From contig NZ_JBNYXQ010000011.1 of assembly GCF_051380735.1 (NCBI RefSeq), positions 62,001 through 126,000 of the forward strand: DNA of 64,000 bases. Reading direction: 5' to 3'. Both the position numbers and the translations under genes were made by a program. The DNA is from Janthinobacterium sp051380735 (GTDB lineage Bacteria; Pseudomonadota; Gammaproteobacteria; Burkholderiales; Burkholderiaceae_D). Below, piece by piece: positions 47,576 through 57,051 of the stretch (positions are counted from its first letter, which is position 1; each line of letters starts with the position of its first letter). The notes beneath the pieces were generated by a model that saw only the letters and a list, made by a program, of their open reading frames with translations, was not told the DNA's origin and did no database searches.

Positions 47576-48421
47576 TTATTCTGCCCAGACAACCCAGCCG
47601 TAATGGGCACTGGCGATCACCAGCAGGCCAAACACGATACGGTACCAGGCAAAGAATGTGAAGTCGTGCGAACTGATGTAGCGCAGCAGCCAGCGCACGC
47701 ACAAAAAGGCGGAGACAAACGCAGCCAGCGTGCCCAGGGTGAACAGGGGCAAATCGGTGGCCGACAAAATGTCGCGCGCCTTGTACAGCGAATAGGCAGT
47801 GGCCGCCAGCAGGGTGGGAATGGCCAGGAAGAACGAGAACTCGGTGGCCGTCTTGCGTGACAGGCCCAGCAGCATGCCGCCGATAATCGTCGAGCCCGAG
47901 CGGCTGGTGCCGGGAATCAGTGCAAAGGCCTGCGCGCAGCCGACTTTCAGTGCGTCCAAGGGCGTCATTTCATCGACCGAGTTGACGCGCACGGTGACCG
48001 GGTTCAGGCGCGCGCGGCGCTCGACCAGCAAAATGATCACGCCGCCGATAATAAAGGCCAGCGCCACCGGCACCGGCTTGAACAGCGCATGCTTGATCAT
48101 CTTGCCGATGGCCAGGCCGATAATAGCCAGTGGCAAGAAGGCGATCGCCACGTTGAGCACGAACTTGCGCGACTTGACGTTGCTGCCGAAGGTAGACAAC
48201 ACGGACGCGATGCGCGCACGGTATTCCCAGCACACGGCCAAAATGGCGCCGGCCTGGATCGCGATCTCGAACACATCCATCACGTCTTTTGACACATCGT
48301 TGGTGAAATCGAGCAGGCTGCCTGCAAGAATCAGATGGCCGGTGGAGGAAATAGGCAGGAATTCGGTAAAACCTTCAACCAGCCCCATGATGATGGCTTT
48401 AAATGCAAGAATCAGATCCAT
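47576..48421 (-). CDS. uppP: undecaprenyl-diphosphatase
   Basis: 281-residue membrane enzyme (BacA) that recycles undecaprenyl diphosphate to the monophosphate used by peptidoglycan and polysaccharide synthesis. Both signatures are visible: GLVEGFTEFLPISSTGH at 13-29 and PGTSRSGSTIIGGML near 163-177. About eight hydrophobic segments. It lies six bases upstream of recQ on the same strand. Confidence 0.96.
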   Translation of the reverse strand: MDLILAFKAIIMGLVEGFTEFLPISSTGHLILAGSLLDFTNDVSKDVMDVFEIAIQAGAILAVCWEYRARIASVLSTFGSNVKSRKFVLNVAIAFLPLAIIGLAIGKMIKHALFKPVPVALAFIIGGVIILLVERRARLNPVTVRVNSVDEMTPLDALKVGCAQAFALIPGTSRSGSTIIGGMLLGLSRKTATEFSFFLAIPTLLAATAYSLYKARDILSATDLPLFTLGTLAAFVSAFLCVRWLLRYISSHDFTFFAWYRIVFGLLVIASAHYGWVVWAE

Positions 48422-48593
48422 GAATTGTGAATGTCAGTGTGGGTAAGCAGTAAGGGGAGGGAGGCCGTGCGGCGTCATGCTGTTATGCGATGGTGCGCGG
48501 GGTCGAAGCTTACCACGAGAGCGGCGTGCAGACTTGAATGAGGCAGGCGCGGACGGTGGTTTTTTTGCCACCGCCCGACTTGTGTGGACGCAA

Positions 48594-49757
48594 TCAGCCT
48601 GGCGCTTTTGCCGGTGCAGCCAGGCGCGCACTGGCCGCCACCAGCAGCAGCGAGCCGCCGAGGATGGCAAAGGCGATATTGAGGCTGGTGGCATGGGCCA
48701 CGAAGCCGATCACCGCCGGCCCGGCCAGGATGCCGGCATAGCCGATGGTGGTAATCGCCGCCACCGCCAGGCTGGCCGGCATTGCCGCTTGGTTGCCGGC
48801 TGCCGTAAACAGGATGGGCACGATATTGGCGGCGCCCAGGCCGACCAGCACGAAGCCCAGCAGCGCCAGCAGCGCGCCAGGCGCGGCCACCGCCAGGAAG
48901 AAGCCGCCGGCCGCGCACAGGCCGCCAAAAGCGAGTACCCGCTTGCCGCCGAAGCGGCCCACCACCTTGTCACCCGTAAAGCGGCCAAGCGTCATGGCGA
49001 TGGCGAACGCCGCGTAGCCCAGCCCGCCCTGGCTGGCCTCCACGCCGCGCGTGGTCGTCAGGAACAGGGCGCTCCAATCAAGGATGGCGCCTTCGGCCAG
49101 GAACACGATAAAGCACAGCAGGCCGATCAGGATCACGGCGCCGTGCGGCATGACGAACAGCGGCGTCTTTTCGCCCGTGGGCGCGACACTGCGCAGCAAA
49201 TGGCCTTGCGAGGCGCCGAGCACCGCGCCCAGCACTACCATCAGCACCACGCACGACCAGGCCGGCGTCAGGCCCAGCCACAACAGCCATGCCATGCAGC
49301 CGGCGCCGGCAAAGCCGCCCACGCTGAACAGCGCATGAAAGCCGGACATCATCGCGCCGCCATTGGCTTTTTCAATGATCACAGCCTGGATATTCATGGC
49401 CACGTCCATGGTGCCCACGGCGGCGCCGAAGGCCAGCAACACCAGGCCCAGCTGCAGCGGCGTGGCGGCCAGCGCCAGCCCCGGCAGCACGGCGATCAGC
49501 ACGGCGCCGGCCCACAGGATCACGCTGCGACAGCCGAAGCGGCCAGCCAGCACCCCCGTAAACGGCATCGCGCACAGGGAACCGGCGCCCAGGCACAGCA
49601 ATAAAAACCCCAGAGTGGCTTCATCGAGGCCAAGGCGGGCCTTGGCGTAGGGCACCAGCGGCGCCCAGGCCGCCATGCCGAGGCCGGCGGCGAAAAAGAC
49701 CAGGCGCGTGGCGCGTTGTTGCAGGGTACCGGTAAGGTGCATGGCGTAACTTTTCAA
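48594..49757 (-). CDS. MFS transporter
   Basis: 387 residues, about 12 membrane helices, rich in Ala, Gly and Leu. LGAGSLCAMPFTGVLAGRFG holds the loop 2-3 motif. The closest layout I recognise is the YbjJ/fucose-permease-like group of small MFS carriers. Its 19-base spacing from the DeoR-type regulator upstream suggests the pair handles a sugar or related metabolite, since DeoR/GlpR regulators usually sense sugar phosphates. The substrate is unknown. Confidence 0.83.
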   Translation of the reverse strand: MKSYAMHLTGTLQQRATRLVFFAAGLGMAAWAPLVPYAKARLGLDEATLGFLLLCLGAGSLCAMPFTGVLAGRFGCRSVILWAGAVLIAVLPGLALAATPLQLGLVLLAFGAAVGTMDVAMNIQAVIIEKANGGAMMSGFHALFSVGGFAGAGCMAWLLWLGLTPAWSCVVLMVVLGAVLGASQGHLLRSVAPTGEKTPLFVMPHGAVILIGLLCFIVFLAEGAILDWSALFLTTTRGVEASQGGLGYAAFAIAMTLGRFTGDKVVGRFGGKRVLAFGGLCAAGGFFLAVAAPGALLALLGFVLVGLGAANIVPILFTAAGNQAAMPASLAVAAITTIGYAGILAGPAVIGFVAHATSLNIAFAILGGSLLLVAASARLAAPAKAPG

Positions 49758-49775
49758 AAAAGTGGTGAAATGAAA

Positions 49776-50549
49776 TTAACGGGCACGGGCGCGCAGCACC
49801 TGCACGCCCTGGCGTTCGAAGGCGGCGACATGGGCCGCATCGGCGCTTGATTCGAGCACCAGATGCTGCAGCAGGCCGGTGGCCAGCACGCCGAACGGCG
49901 CGGCCGTACCCAGCTTGTCGCTGGTCACGGCCACCGCCACCGCGCGGCTGGCGCCGGCGATGCTGCGCTTGAATTCGGCTTCGTCATAGTTGAAGGAGGT
50001 GATGCCCGCCTCGGCGTCGGCGCCGCAAGCGCCGAGGAAACATACATCGGGATGCATGCGTTCGACCGCGCGCAGCGCCTGCGGCCCCAGGCTGGCGCCG
50101 GCGCGCCGGTCGACCCGCCCGCCGGCCATGATCAGCTCGATCTCGGGCCGCTCCATCAGCGCCATGGCGATTGCCGGTGCATTGGTGATCACGGTCAACG
50201 CCAACGGCGGCAGCGCGGTGGCAATTGCCAGGTTGGTCGAACCGGCGTCCAGAAACAGCACCTGACCCGCGCGCACCAGCGACACGGCCGCCTGCGCCAG
50301 GCGGGCCTTGCTTTCGGGCGACTCGTGCTGGCGCTGGCTGAGGCTGCCGCCATTGGGTGGCAGCGGAAGAGCGCCGCCATACACGCGCTGGCACAGGCCG
50401 GCAGCAGCCATCTCGCGCAGGTCGCGCCGTATCGTGTCTTCCGACACATCGAGCTGGCGCGCCAGGTCCAGCGCCAGCACCCGGCCATCGGCTTGCAATT
50501 GTTGCTGGATCAGCGCGTGGCGCTGTTTGAGTAGCAGGTTGGCGGTCAT
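49776..50549 (-). CDS. DeoR/GlpR-family transcriptional regulator
   Basis: 257 residues. N-terminal helix-turn-helix LARQLDVSEDTIRRDLREMAA at 28-48, followed by GLCQRVYGGALP, the DeoR signature. The C-terminal sugar-phosphate isomerase-like domain has FLDAGSTNLAIA near 97 and the INAPAIAMAL-type strand. It is first in a two-gene minus-strand unit with the MFS carrier and probably represses it until a phosphorylated sugar binds. Confidence 0.9.
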   Translation of the reverse strand: MTANLLLKQRHALIQQQLQADGRVLALDLARQLDVSEDTIRRDLREMAAAGLCQRVYGGALPLPPNGGSLSQRQHESPESKARLAQAAVSLVRAGQVLFLDAGSTNLAIATALPPLALTVITNAPAIAMALMERPEIELIMAGGRVDRRAGASLGPQALRAVERMHPDVCFLGACGADAEAGITSFNYDEAEFKRSIAGASRAVAVAVTSDKLGTAAPFGVLATGLLQHLVLESSADAAHVAAFERQGVQVLRARAR

Positions 50550-50699
50550 GACGTGCTTAATCGTGCAGGAATGTGCATGAATATACGTAAACGTGCAGTT
50601 TTCGTCAAGTGTTGTTCAAGACTGCCGCTCAAAGCTCAGGAGATTGCCAATGAGATATAAATCCTGATACTGTTGTCATATTGAATAGGGAGACAGATC

Positions 50700-50936
50700 A
50701 TGACGGCAGAAAAGTTTTCCATGGCAACGCTGCTGCGCATTACCGTACGCCGCTATGGCCTGCGTTGCCTGGCGTTTCTGGCGGTACTTGAAGTAATGCA
50801 CTATTTCCGCCATGGCGGGCTTGATCTGACTGACGTGCGCGACGGCGTGATCGCGCTGTGTATTTTTGGGCTGGTATCGCTGTTGATTGAATACAACCGC
50901 ATGGTCAATGGTGGGCAGGAAGCACCTAAAAGCTGA
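50700..50936 (+). CDS. small membrane protein of unknown function
   Basis: 78 residues from ATG 50700, behind AGGGAGACAG. Two likely membrane helices (about 20-35 and 47-65) are separated by a charged loop (DLTDVRDG). It starts divergently from the DeoR regulator, with about 150 bases between. I do not recognise the family. Confidence 0.7.
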   Translation: MTAEKFSMATLLRITVRRYGLRCLAFLAVLEVMHYFRHGGLDLTDVRDGVIALCIFGLVSLLIEYNRMVNGGQEAPKS

Positions 50937-50958
50937 AGTTGTCAGCCGAGACGGTATC

Positions 50959-51231
50959 TCAGGGTGCCGTCAGCCGCTCCAGCTCGCCCAGCCACCGCAC
51001 CGCATATTCACGGCTGTCGCCGCACATTTCTGCCGAGGGCTGCAAGCCGCCGCAAAACGCCGGCCGCTCGGGCTGGCCAAAGATGCGGCACAGGTTATCG
51101 TCGGCCAGCTGCACGCAGCGCACGCCGGCAGGTTTGCCATTGGGCATGCCGGGTATCGGACTGGTGATCGACGGGGCGGTGCAGCAGGCGCCGCAGGAAG
51201 GGCGGCATGCCAGGGGAATGGAAGTCGGCAT
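50959..51231 (-). CDS. YkgJ-family cysteine-cluster protein
   Basis: 90 residues. Cysteines are placed as in the YkgJ/UPF0153 family: CRPSCGACC at 9-17, a central VRCVQL and NLCRIFG, and AFCGG. These probably bind zinc or iron-sulfur. Short for the family, like the common betaproteobacterial version. An in-frame TTG at 51273 could extend it by 14 residues. The stop lies about 20 bases from the preceding plus-strand gene's stop. Confidence 0.85.
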   Translation of the reverse strand: MPTSIPLACRPSCGACCTAPSITSPIPGMPNGKPAGVRCVQLADDNLCRIFGQPERPAFCGGLQPSAEMCGDSREYAVRWLGELERLTAP

Positions 51232-51300
51232 GGCGGTGAGGTGAAAAGCGGGCAGGGGCCGATAGTATAGCAAGCCCCCGCCGCTACCAGCCGTGCAAAC

Positions 51301-52173
51301 TTATTGCACCACGCGCACGCGCGAGCCTGACAGGGTGCGTTTGGCTGGTTCGCCATGCACGGTGATGCGGCCCGAGCCGCTGGAGCGGGCGTTGACTTCG
51401 CTGGTGACGGTGGCATCGATATCGCCCGAGCCGTTGGTCGACAAATACGCAGTGTCGCTGCTCAGGGGCGCCAGGTTGAGCTTGCCCGAGCCATTCACAT
51501 TGGCGTCCAGGCGCTGCACCGCGCCGCTGGCGCTGATGCTGCCCGAGCCGTTGACGGCCAGATTGACACGCTCGGCACGCAGCGCGCCCAGGTGGATGCG
51601 GCCCGAACCGTTCTGCACGGCGTCGCTGTTGCCGCTTGACAGCCCGGCCGCGTTGACGCTGCCCGAACCGTAGTTGGCAATGTCGAGGCGCGCCACCTTG
51701 CCCGACAATTCGATTTTCATCGAACCTCGCTGCACCAGAGTGAGGTCGTCGCCGTTGAAGCCGCTTGCCACCAGGCGCCCGCCGCTGACCGTGCTGATCT
51801 TGGTCAGGTGCGGCGTGGTGTAGATGATGTGGATGTCGCTGCTGCGGCGCAGATTGGCGTCGCTCCAGATGCGCAGGGTACTGCCGCTCACTTCGCTCTG
51901 GATCAGCGGCAGCACATTGCTGTCCGCTTCGATCACCAGCGAGGTCGCCGGGCCTACGCGGATGTCGATGCTGGCGTCGGCATTGTTCAGATTGCCGATA
52001 TCGAGCACCGTCGCGCTGCCGAGCGTGCGTGCGTCGCGGCTCAGCTGCCCGTTGCCTTCAACGGCTTTGCCGCCTGAATCCGTGCTGTAGCGCACGTCGC
52101 CATCGTTGGGATTGATAACGATGGCGCAGCCGCCAACGGCGACGGCGCAGCACAGGGCCAGCAGAGCACGCAT
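51301..52173 (-). CDS. lipoprotein with head-GIN (DUF2807) beta-helix domain
   Basis: 290 residues. Residues 1-16 form a lipoprotein signal with the lipobox AVGGC, so the protein is probably anchored to the outer membrane. The remainder is a regular series of short beta strands with repeated NGSGxI/L turns (GSGSVNA, GSGRIHL, GSGSISA, GSGKLNL, GSGDIDA), typical of the putative auto-transporter adhesin head-GIN domain. Function unknown; cell-envelope location is supported by the signal. Confidence 0.87.
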   Translation of the reverse strand: MRALLALCCAVAVGGCAIVINPNDGDVRYSTDSGGKAVEGNGQLSRDARTLGSATVLDIGNLNNADASIDIRVGPATSLVIEADSNVLPLIQSEVSGSTLRIWSDANLRRSSDIHIIYTTPHLTKISTVSGGRLVASGFNGDDLTLVQRGSMKIELSGKVARLDIANYGSGSVNAAGLSSGNSDAVQNGSGRIHLGALRAERVNLAVNGSGSISASGAVQRLDANVNGSGKLNLAPLSSDTAYLSTNGSGDIDATVTSEVNARSSGSGRITVHGEPAKRTLSGSRVRVVQ

Positions 52174-52319
52174 GATAATTCCTTTGATTTTTATCGGTGA
52201 ATGGAAAAAGCCGGCGGCCGCGCTGCGGCTGCCGTGCTGTCGATGTCAAGATAGCAAATCACTGCAATTGGCGGCAGCGCAATGCGATGAACTGCATAAA
52301 ACGCGGCATGAAAGGTGAT

Positions 52320-53825
52320 TTACCAATAACCGAGCAGTTTCCACCACGCCGTGCCCACCACGGCAAAGATCGCCAGTTCGACCAGGCACATGACCAGGCC
52401 CGTGCGCCACCAGTTGCCCATCGTTACGAAGCCGCTGCCAAAGATGATCGGCGAAGTGCCGGTGGCGTAGTGGGTCAGGGTCATCATGATGGCGGAGCCT
52501 GCCGTCATCATCAGCATGAACGGGATCAGATACGCGGGCGGGATCAGCTGCGCGCCCACCGTCAGGAACGCCAGCAGCATGGCGCTGATATGGGCGGTAG
52601 TGCTGGCAAAGAAATAATGTGAAAACACGAATACCAGCACCAGCACGCTGGCCACCGGCAGCCAGTCCATGCCGCTGGCGACGATGGCGGCTTTCATGCC
52701 GCTTGAGAACCAGGCGATCACGCCGGTCTTGTTCAATTGCTCGGCCATCATGACCAGCGCACCGAACCACACCAGCGTGTCCCAGGCGCTTTTCTCGGAC
52801 AGCACGTCGTCCCAGTCGATGGTGCCGGTAATGATCAGCACGAACAGGCCGACAAAGGCCACCACGGTCGGGTCCAGCGAAAAAGCCGGGCCGAACAGCA
52901 TCGCCGGTACATTCGCCCACAGCACCAGCAGCAGGCCGAAGGTGCCCAGCATGACTTTTTCGGCGGCCGACAGTGGGCCCATGGTTTTCAGCTCCGCCTT
53001 GGCAAAGTCCACCGCGTCCGGCGTGGCTTTCAGTTCCGGCGGCGACAGCAGATAGATCACCAGTGGCATCACCAGCAGGCACACCAGGCCCGGCAGCAGC
53101 ATGCACAGCGCCCAGGTGGTCCAGCTCAGGTGAAAGCTCTGGTTGCTGACGCGCGCCACGTAATCGACCACCAGCGGATTGGGTGCGGTGGCGGTCAGGA
53201 ACATCGCCGAGGTGATCGGGTTGGCGTGATAATTGACCAGCGCCAGGTAAGTGCCCACCTTGCGCTCGGTACCCTTGGCCGGATCGGAATCAAACGCGTT
53301 GGCGATCGACTTCATGATCGGATGCACGATGCCGCCGCCGCGCGCCGTGTTGCTGGGCGTAAAAGGCGCCAGCACCAGTTCGCAGATCGCCAGGCCGTAG
53401 CCGATGCCGATCGTGCGCTTGCCCAGCAATGCGATGAACAGCAGGCCGATGCGGCTGCCCAGGCCGGTTTTTTTCAGGCCGCGTGAAATCAAAATCGCTA
53501 CCACGATCAGCCAGATCAGCGGATTGGCAAAACTGCTCAGCGCATCGGTGATGGCGCCCTTGGATGAAGTCGAAGTCACTTGCGACAGCGAGACGATAAC
53601 GATCGCCATCATCGCCATCACGCCGATCGGCATTACCTTCAGAATGATGGCCACGATGGTGGTCAGGAAAATCGCTACCAGCGCCCAGGCCTTCGGCGTC
53701 AACCCGTCCGGTGTCGGCAGCAGCAACAGGGTCACCAGCACGATGGTGGAAATGATGGCCGGCCCGAGGCGAAACGGCACAGCCTCCTTGAAATGGCGCA
53801 GCAGCTCGCTGACAGTCTTGAACAT
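52320..53825 (-). CDS. DASS-family sodium/anion symporter
   Basis: 501 residues from ATG 53825, with AGAGAGGAT upstream. Around 12 membrane helices, with the paired SNT-like loops of the divalent anion:Na+ symporters (FTPSNTARGGGIVHPI near 165-180 and TGTSPIIFGSGF near 455-466), as in the CitT/TtdT branch. It should take up or exchange a di- or tricarboxylate such as citrate, tartrate or succinate. The gene stands alone, with no adjacent two-component or catabolic genes. Confidence 0.9.
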   Translation of the reverse strand: MFKTVSELLRHFKEAVPFRLGPAIISTIVLVTLLLLPTPDGLTPKAWALVAIFLTTIVAIILKVMPIGVMAMMAIVIVSLSQVTSTSSKGAITDALSSFANPLIWLIVVAILISRGLKKTGLGSRIGLLFIALLGKRTIGIGYGLAICELVLAPFTPSNTARGGGIVHPIMKSIANAFDSDPAKGTERKVGTYLALVNYHANPITSAMFLTATAPNPLVVDYVARVSNQSFHLSWTTWALCMLLPGLVCLLVMPLVIYLLSPPELKATPDAVDFAKAELKTMGPLSAAEKVMLGTFGLLLVLWANVPAMLFGPAFSLDPTVVAFVGLFVLIITGTIDWDDVLSEKSAWDTLVWFGALVMMAEQLNKTGVIAWFSSGMKAAIVASGMDWLPVASVLVLVFVFSHYFFASTTAHISAMLLAFLTVGAQLIPPAYLIPFMLMMTAGSAIMMTLTHYATGTSPIIFGSGFVTMGNWWRTGLVMCLVELAIFAVVGTAWWKLLGYW

Positions 53826-54045
53826 CCTGATCCTCTCTGATTCCCGCCTGCCGGTGAAGGCATGCTTTAAGACAATATTGCAGACATCATAGTGCAATGC
53901 TGGCAAGGAAAATAAAGCGATCTGGACAAGACTGCCGCGAAGTCAATTTTTCATGAATATTGTTGGCGATGTCATCGAAAACGGTGGGAACGCTTTGCAG
54001 TTGCCGAGATATAACTGACCAGGTATTTCCTTCCAGGAGCCGATC

Positions 54046-54180
54046 ATGGACGCCGCCCAGTGGCAGGCATACCTGATTCTCCGTGGTCAGATGCGCCCGT
54101 CGCGTCGCAGCTGCGCGCCGATGCGGCGGATCTCGGCTTCGCCCTGGGCCAAAGCGGCCTGGCTGGTGTGCACCGAATAG
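54046..54180 (+). pseudogene. possible 5' remnant of a lost gene
   Basis: ATG 54046 has a textbook ribosome site (CAGGAG six bases upstream), and the first codons read MDAAQWQAYL. The frame then runs antisense into the end of the pirin gene and stops at 54180. This looks like the promoter-proximal start of a gene whose body was deleted, bringing the pirin gene next to it. The join cannot be placed exactly. Confidence 0.3.
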
Positions 54181-54926
54181 TGGCCCATGAACAGTTCATG
54201 CGGATGTTGCAAGGCCGAGCCCAGCACGAAGGACGTGTCGCCGCGCGCAACGAAGTCGATCGCCTGTTCCGAGGCCGCAAATACGGCCAGTTCGCCCGTG
54301 TCGATCACGCCTCCCGCATCGAGCTGGCCGGCGTTCAGCGCCACCCAGGCGATGTCGTGGCCGGCAGGCGGCGTATAGCGCCACCGTTCGCCGTCTTGCA
54401 AACGCACGGCCAGGTAGTTCATGCCGGCGGGCGCAGGAATCGGGCTGCGCGCCGCGCCATATTGCCCCAGCAATACCCGCGCCGGTCCTGCCTGCATTAC
54501 CCCGTTCGGCGCCAGGTACAGGCTTTCGGCCGGCGCATTTTCTTCCGACGGCGGCAGCGCCACCCACAACTGGAAACCCGTCATCGGCTGCGCGCCAGCC
54601 GGCGCGCCCGTATGCCACACGCCATTGCCTGCCCGCATCCACTCGACGCCACCAGACGGCAGCACGCCTTGCTTGCCGGTGGTGTCTTCGTAGCTGACGT
54701 CACCATTGACCATGAAGGTGACGGTGGCAATGCCTGAATGTGGATGCATGGCAAAACCATTGCGCGCGGGATTGCCTTCGGAGCGAAAAATATCGAGAAA
54801 GATAAACGGTTTTAATAGCTGCCCCAGGTCGCCAGGGCTGACCAGGCGCGTGATCGGGCCGTGGGTGGTGCCGCGCGTGCGCTGGACGATGGGACGTGCG
54901 GTGGCAAAGGTGTCGGGTGTGTTCAT
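54087..54926 (-). CDS. pirin-family protein
   Basis: 279 residues, bicupin fold. The metal-site stretch HPHSGIATVTFMV near 61-73, with later WMRAGNGVWHTG near 96-107, is typical of the N-terminal pirin cupin. Bacterial pirins are cupins, some with quercetinase-like activity; the exact substrate is unknown. It is adjacent to DoxX and divergent from a LysR regulator, a common trio linked to stress or quinone/aromatic metabolism. Confidence 0.9.
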   Translation of the reverse strand: MNTPDTFATARPIVQRTRGTTHGPITRLVSPGDLGQLLKPFIFLDIFRSEGNPARNGFAMHPHSGIATVTFMVNGDVSYEDTTGKQGVLPSGGVEWMRAGNGVWHTGAPAGAQPMTGFQLWVALPPSEENAPAESLYLAPNGVMQAGPARVLLGQYGAARSPIPAPAGMNYLAVRLQDGERWRYTPPAGHDIAWVALNAGQLDAGGVIDTGELAVFAASEQAIDFVARGDTSFVLGSALQHPHELFMGHYSVHTSQAALAQGEAEIRRIGAQLRRDGRI

Positions 54927-54953
54927 GGTATCTCCAGAAGTCAGTGGGTTGTA

Positions 54954-55337
54954 TCAGCGTGGTGGCAAGGCATCGGGCGCAGGGCGCAAACGCCAGGCAA
55001 CAAAGCCGGCCAGCACGCCCAGCAGTACGGCAGGCAGCGGGTTGCCGCCGATAATGAGCAGATGGGTGGCGACAGCGCCCAGCATGGTGCAGGCCAGCAG
55101 CAGGCTGCCGGCGAAACCGGCCGCCGGCACCAGCAGCAAGACCGCGCCGGTCATTTCAACGATGGCCGTCACGTAACGGAACCACTGGCCTGCGCCGATG
55201 GCGTCAAACACCTGCACCATCTGCGGCACGCCAGCCAGCTTGGCCATGCCTGCCGCGCCAAAGGCCAGCGCAAGCACGATGCGGGCGGCCCAGACCAGGC
55301 GGCGCTGCAGGGGAGAAAGGGGACGGGCTAGTGACAT
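54954..55337 (-). CDS. DoxX-family membrane protein
   Basis: 127 residues from ATG 55337, with about four membrane helices. VLALAFGAAGMAKLAGVPQM near 18-37 is the DoxX/DoxD opening, and FRYVTAIVEMTGAVLL the second helix. The family includes quinone-linked oxidoreductase subunits, but most bacterial members are unassigned. It is the first gene of the minus-strand unit DoxX-pirin, facing the LysR gene. Confidence 0.87.
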   Translation of the reverse strand: MSLARPLSPLQRRLVWAARIVLALAFGAAGMAKLAGVPQMVQVFDAIGAGQWFRYVTAIVEMTGAVLLLVPAAGFAGSLLLACTMLGAVATHLLIIGGNPLPAVLLGVLAGFVAWRLRPAPDALPPR

Positions 55338-55468
55338 GATGGACTCCTGTGATGGTGGTGGATGCGACGAGTGAGGCCAGTGTAAAAGCTCAGCGATTAG
55401 CTGACTAGCTGGTAGAATCGGATGGAACTGATCCATTTTTCAAGCTAATCAAATCGGGGAACACCACC

Positions 55469-56392
55469 ATGCTCGACCTGAACGACCTTGCCCTGTTCGT
55501 GCAAGTGGTGCGCAGCGGCAGTTTTGCCGGCGCCGCGCGGCAGCTGGGCGTGCCCGCCAATACCGTCAGCCGGCGCATCCAGGCGCTCGAGCAGCACCTG
55601 GGCACGCGTCTGCTGCAGCGCTCGACCCGCAGGCTGACGCTCACCAGTGCCGGCGAGCAACTGCACCGGCGCTGTGCCGGCGCCGTCGACGGCTTGCTGG
55701 AGGCGGGGCAGGAACTGACCAGCGGCAGCCGCGAGCCGGGCGGCCTGGTGCGCGTGGCTGCGCCGGCCGACTTCTTCGACTTCTTCAGGATGGAATGGGT
55801 GGCCGCCTTTCTGGCCGAGCATCCGCGGGTGCAACTGGCGTTCGTGCTCAGCGATGCCAAGGCGGACCTGATCGCCGACCGCATCGACGTGGCGTTCCGT
55901 GGCGGCCGGCTGCACGATAGTGATTATATCGGCCGGCAAGTGCTGGCCGACGGCAATGATGCGCTGGTGGCCAGCCCCGCCTACCTGGCCGCGCGCGGCA
56001 ATCCCGCCAGCTTGCAGGAGTTGCAGCGCCACGACGCCGTGTTGTTTACGCCGCCGGGCCAGGCGCAGGGTTACTGGCGCTTGCGCGGCGCCGATGGCGT
56101 CGAACACGAGGTACAACTGACGGCCCGCTTGACGGGCAATACCGTGCAGGCGCTGCGCAAGGCTACCCTGGCTGGCCTCGGTATCGCCATGCTGCCGCGC
56201 AGTATCGTCAAGTGGGATCTGGAAGCGGGCCGGCTGGTGCCTGTGCTGGCCCAGTACCACAGCCCCGGCCATGGCCTCAATGTGCTGTATCCGAGCCGGC
56301 GCCAGTTGCCGCTGGCCGTGTCGGCCTTTATCGACCTGGTGGTCGGGAAGCTGCACGAACTCGATGCGCCGCCGGCCTCGATGCTGATGTGA
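55469..56392 (+). CDS. LysR-family transcriptional regulator
   Basis: 307 residues. Helix-turn-helix DLALFVQVVRSGSFAGAARQ and VPANTVSRRIQALEQHLGTRL in the first 60 residues; the effector domain follows. It is transcribed away from the DoxX-pirin pair across a 131-base spacer, the usual set-up for a LysR regulator controlling its divergent neighbours. Confidence 0.92.
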   Translation: MLDLNDLALFVQVVRSGSFAGAARQLGVPANTVSRRIQALEQHLGTRLLQRSTRRLTLTSAGEQLHRRCAGAVDGLLEAGQELTSGSREPGGLVRVAAPADFFDFFRMEWVAAFLAEHPRVQLAFVLSDAKADLIADRIDVAFRGGRLHDSDYIGRQVLADGNDALVASPAYLAARGNPASLQELQRHDAVLFTPPGQAQGYWRLRGADGVEHEVQLTARLTGNTVQALRKATLAGLGIAMLPRSIVKWDLEAGRLVPVLAQYHSPGHGLNVLYPSRRQLPLAVSAFIDLVVGKLHELDAPPASMLM

Positions 56393-56474
56393 TGGAGGGC
56401 GCCCCAGTTTTGTCTTGACAGCTTGGAGAGTCTGTCGTAAAGTCACCAACACACAAGCAGATAAGCAAACCATC

Positions 56475-56921
56475 ATGCCAACCAGTACCCGTTTCGTTGT
56501 TGCCGTACATATCCTGACCGGGCTGGCCGTGAGCGGTGGCAAGCCCATGCGTTCGGAAGACCTCGCGTATTCGGCCAATACCAGCGCCGTGGTTATTCGC
56601 GGCCTGCTGTCACGGCTGGCCGAAGCGGGGCTGACCAAGTCGCAGCTGGGCACCGGTGGCGGCACCATGCTGCAAAAGCTGGCCTCCGAGATTCGGCTGC
56701 TCGATGTGTACGAGGCGGTCGAGGACACCGAACTGTTTTCGCTGCACCGCACGCCGCCGTGCGCGAACTGCGCGGTGGGCGGCAATATCATTGCGGCGCT
56801 GCAGCCGACTTTGACGCGTGCACGTAGTGCGCTGGAACAGGAACTGGCCAGCATTACCATCGCCGATGTCGCGGCCGATGTCGCTAAATTGGGCAATTTC
56901 TCGATTCCGCTGGTGTGGTGA
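56475..56921 (+). CDS. Rrf2-family transcriptional regulator
   Basis: 148 residues from ATG 56475. Winged helix-turn-helix (SEDLAYSANTSAVVIRGLL near 26-44) and the KSQLGTGGG wing. A cysteine pair in PPCANCAVGG near 97-106 is reduced compared with the three cysteines of Fe-S sensors such as NsrR or IscR, so it resembles the YwnA type. The gene lies 130 bases upstream of the NADP-oxidoreductase gene, which it may regulate. Confidence 0.88.
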   Translation: MPTSTRFVVAVHILTGLAVSGGKPMRSEDLAYSANTSAVVIRGLLSRLAEAGLTKSQLGTGGGTMLQKLASEIRLLDVYEAVEDTELFSLHRTPPCANCAVGGNIIAALQPTLTRARSALEQELASITIADVAADVAKLGNFSIPLVW

Positions 56922-57051
56922 TTTTTCGGTTTCTGTTTCGCTTTAAATGTAATCGTGTCGATGACATACATATTTTAATCAATGACTGCCTGGTCTTCCG
57001 GGGTGCCGGCAGTTCTTCTTTCAGCCCCGATCAAATGAAAAGGATCACATC

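Noticed and set aside
48554..48573. Hairpin CGGTGG/CCACCG after the MFS gene
   Set aside because: Short stem with no T-run on the minus strand after it; not a convincing terminator.
48477..49604. 375-codon plus-strand frame opposite the MFS gene
   Set aside because: Low-complexity shadow frame; the opposite strand encodes a clear 12-helix carrier.
55445..56971. 508-codon minus-strand frame opposite LysR and Rrf2 genes
   Set aside because: Shadow of two well-supported regulators; composition not protein-like.
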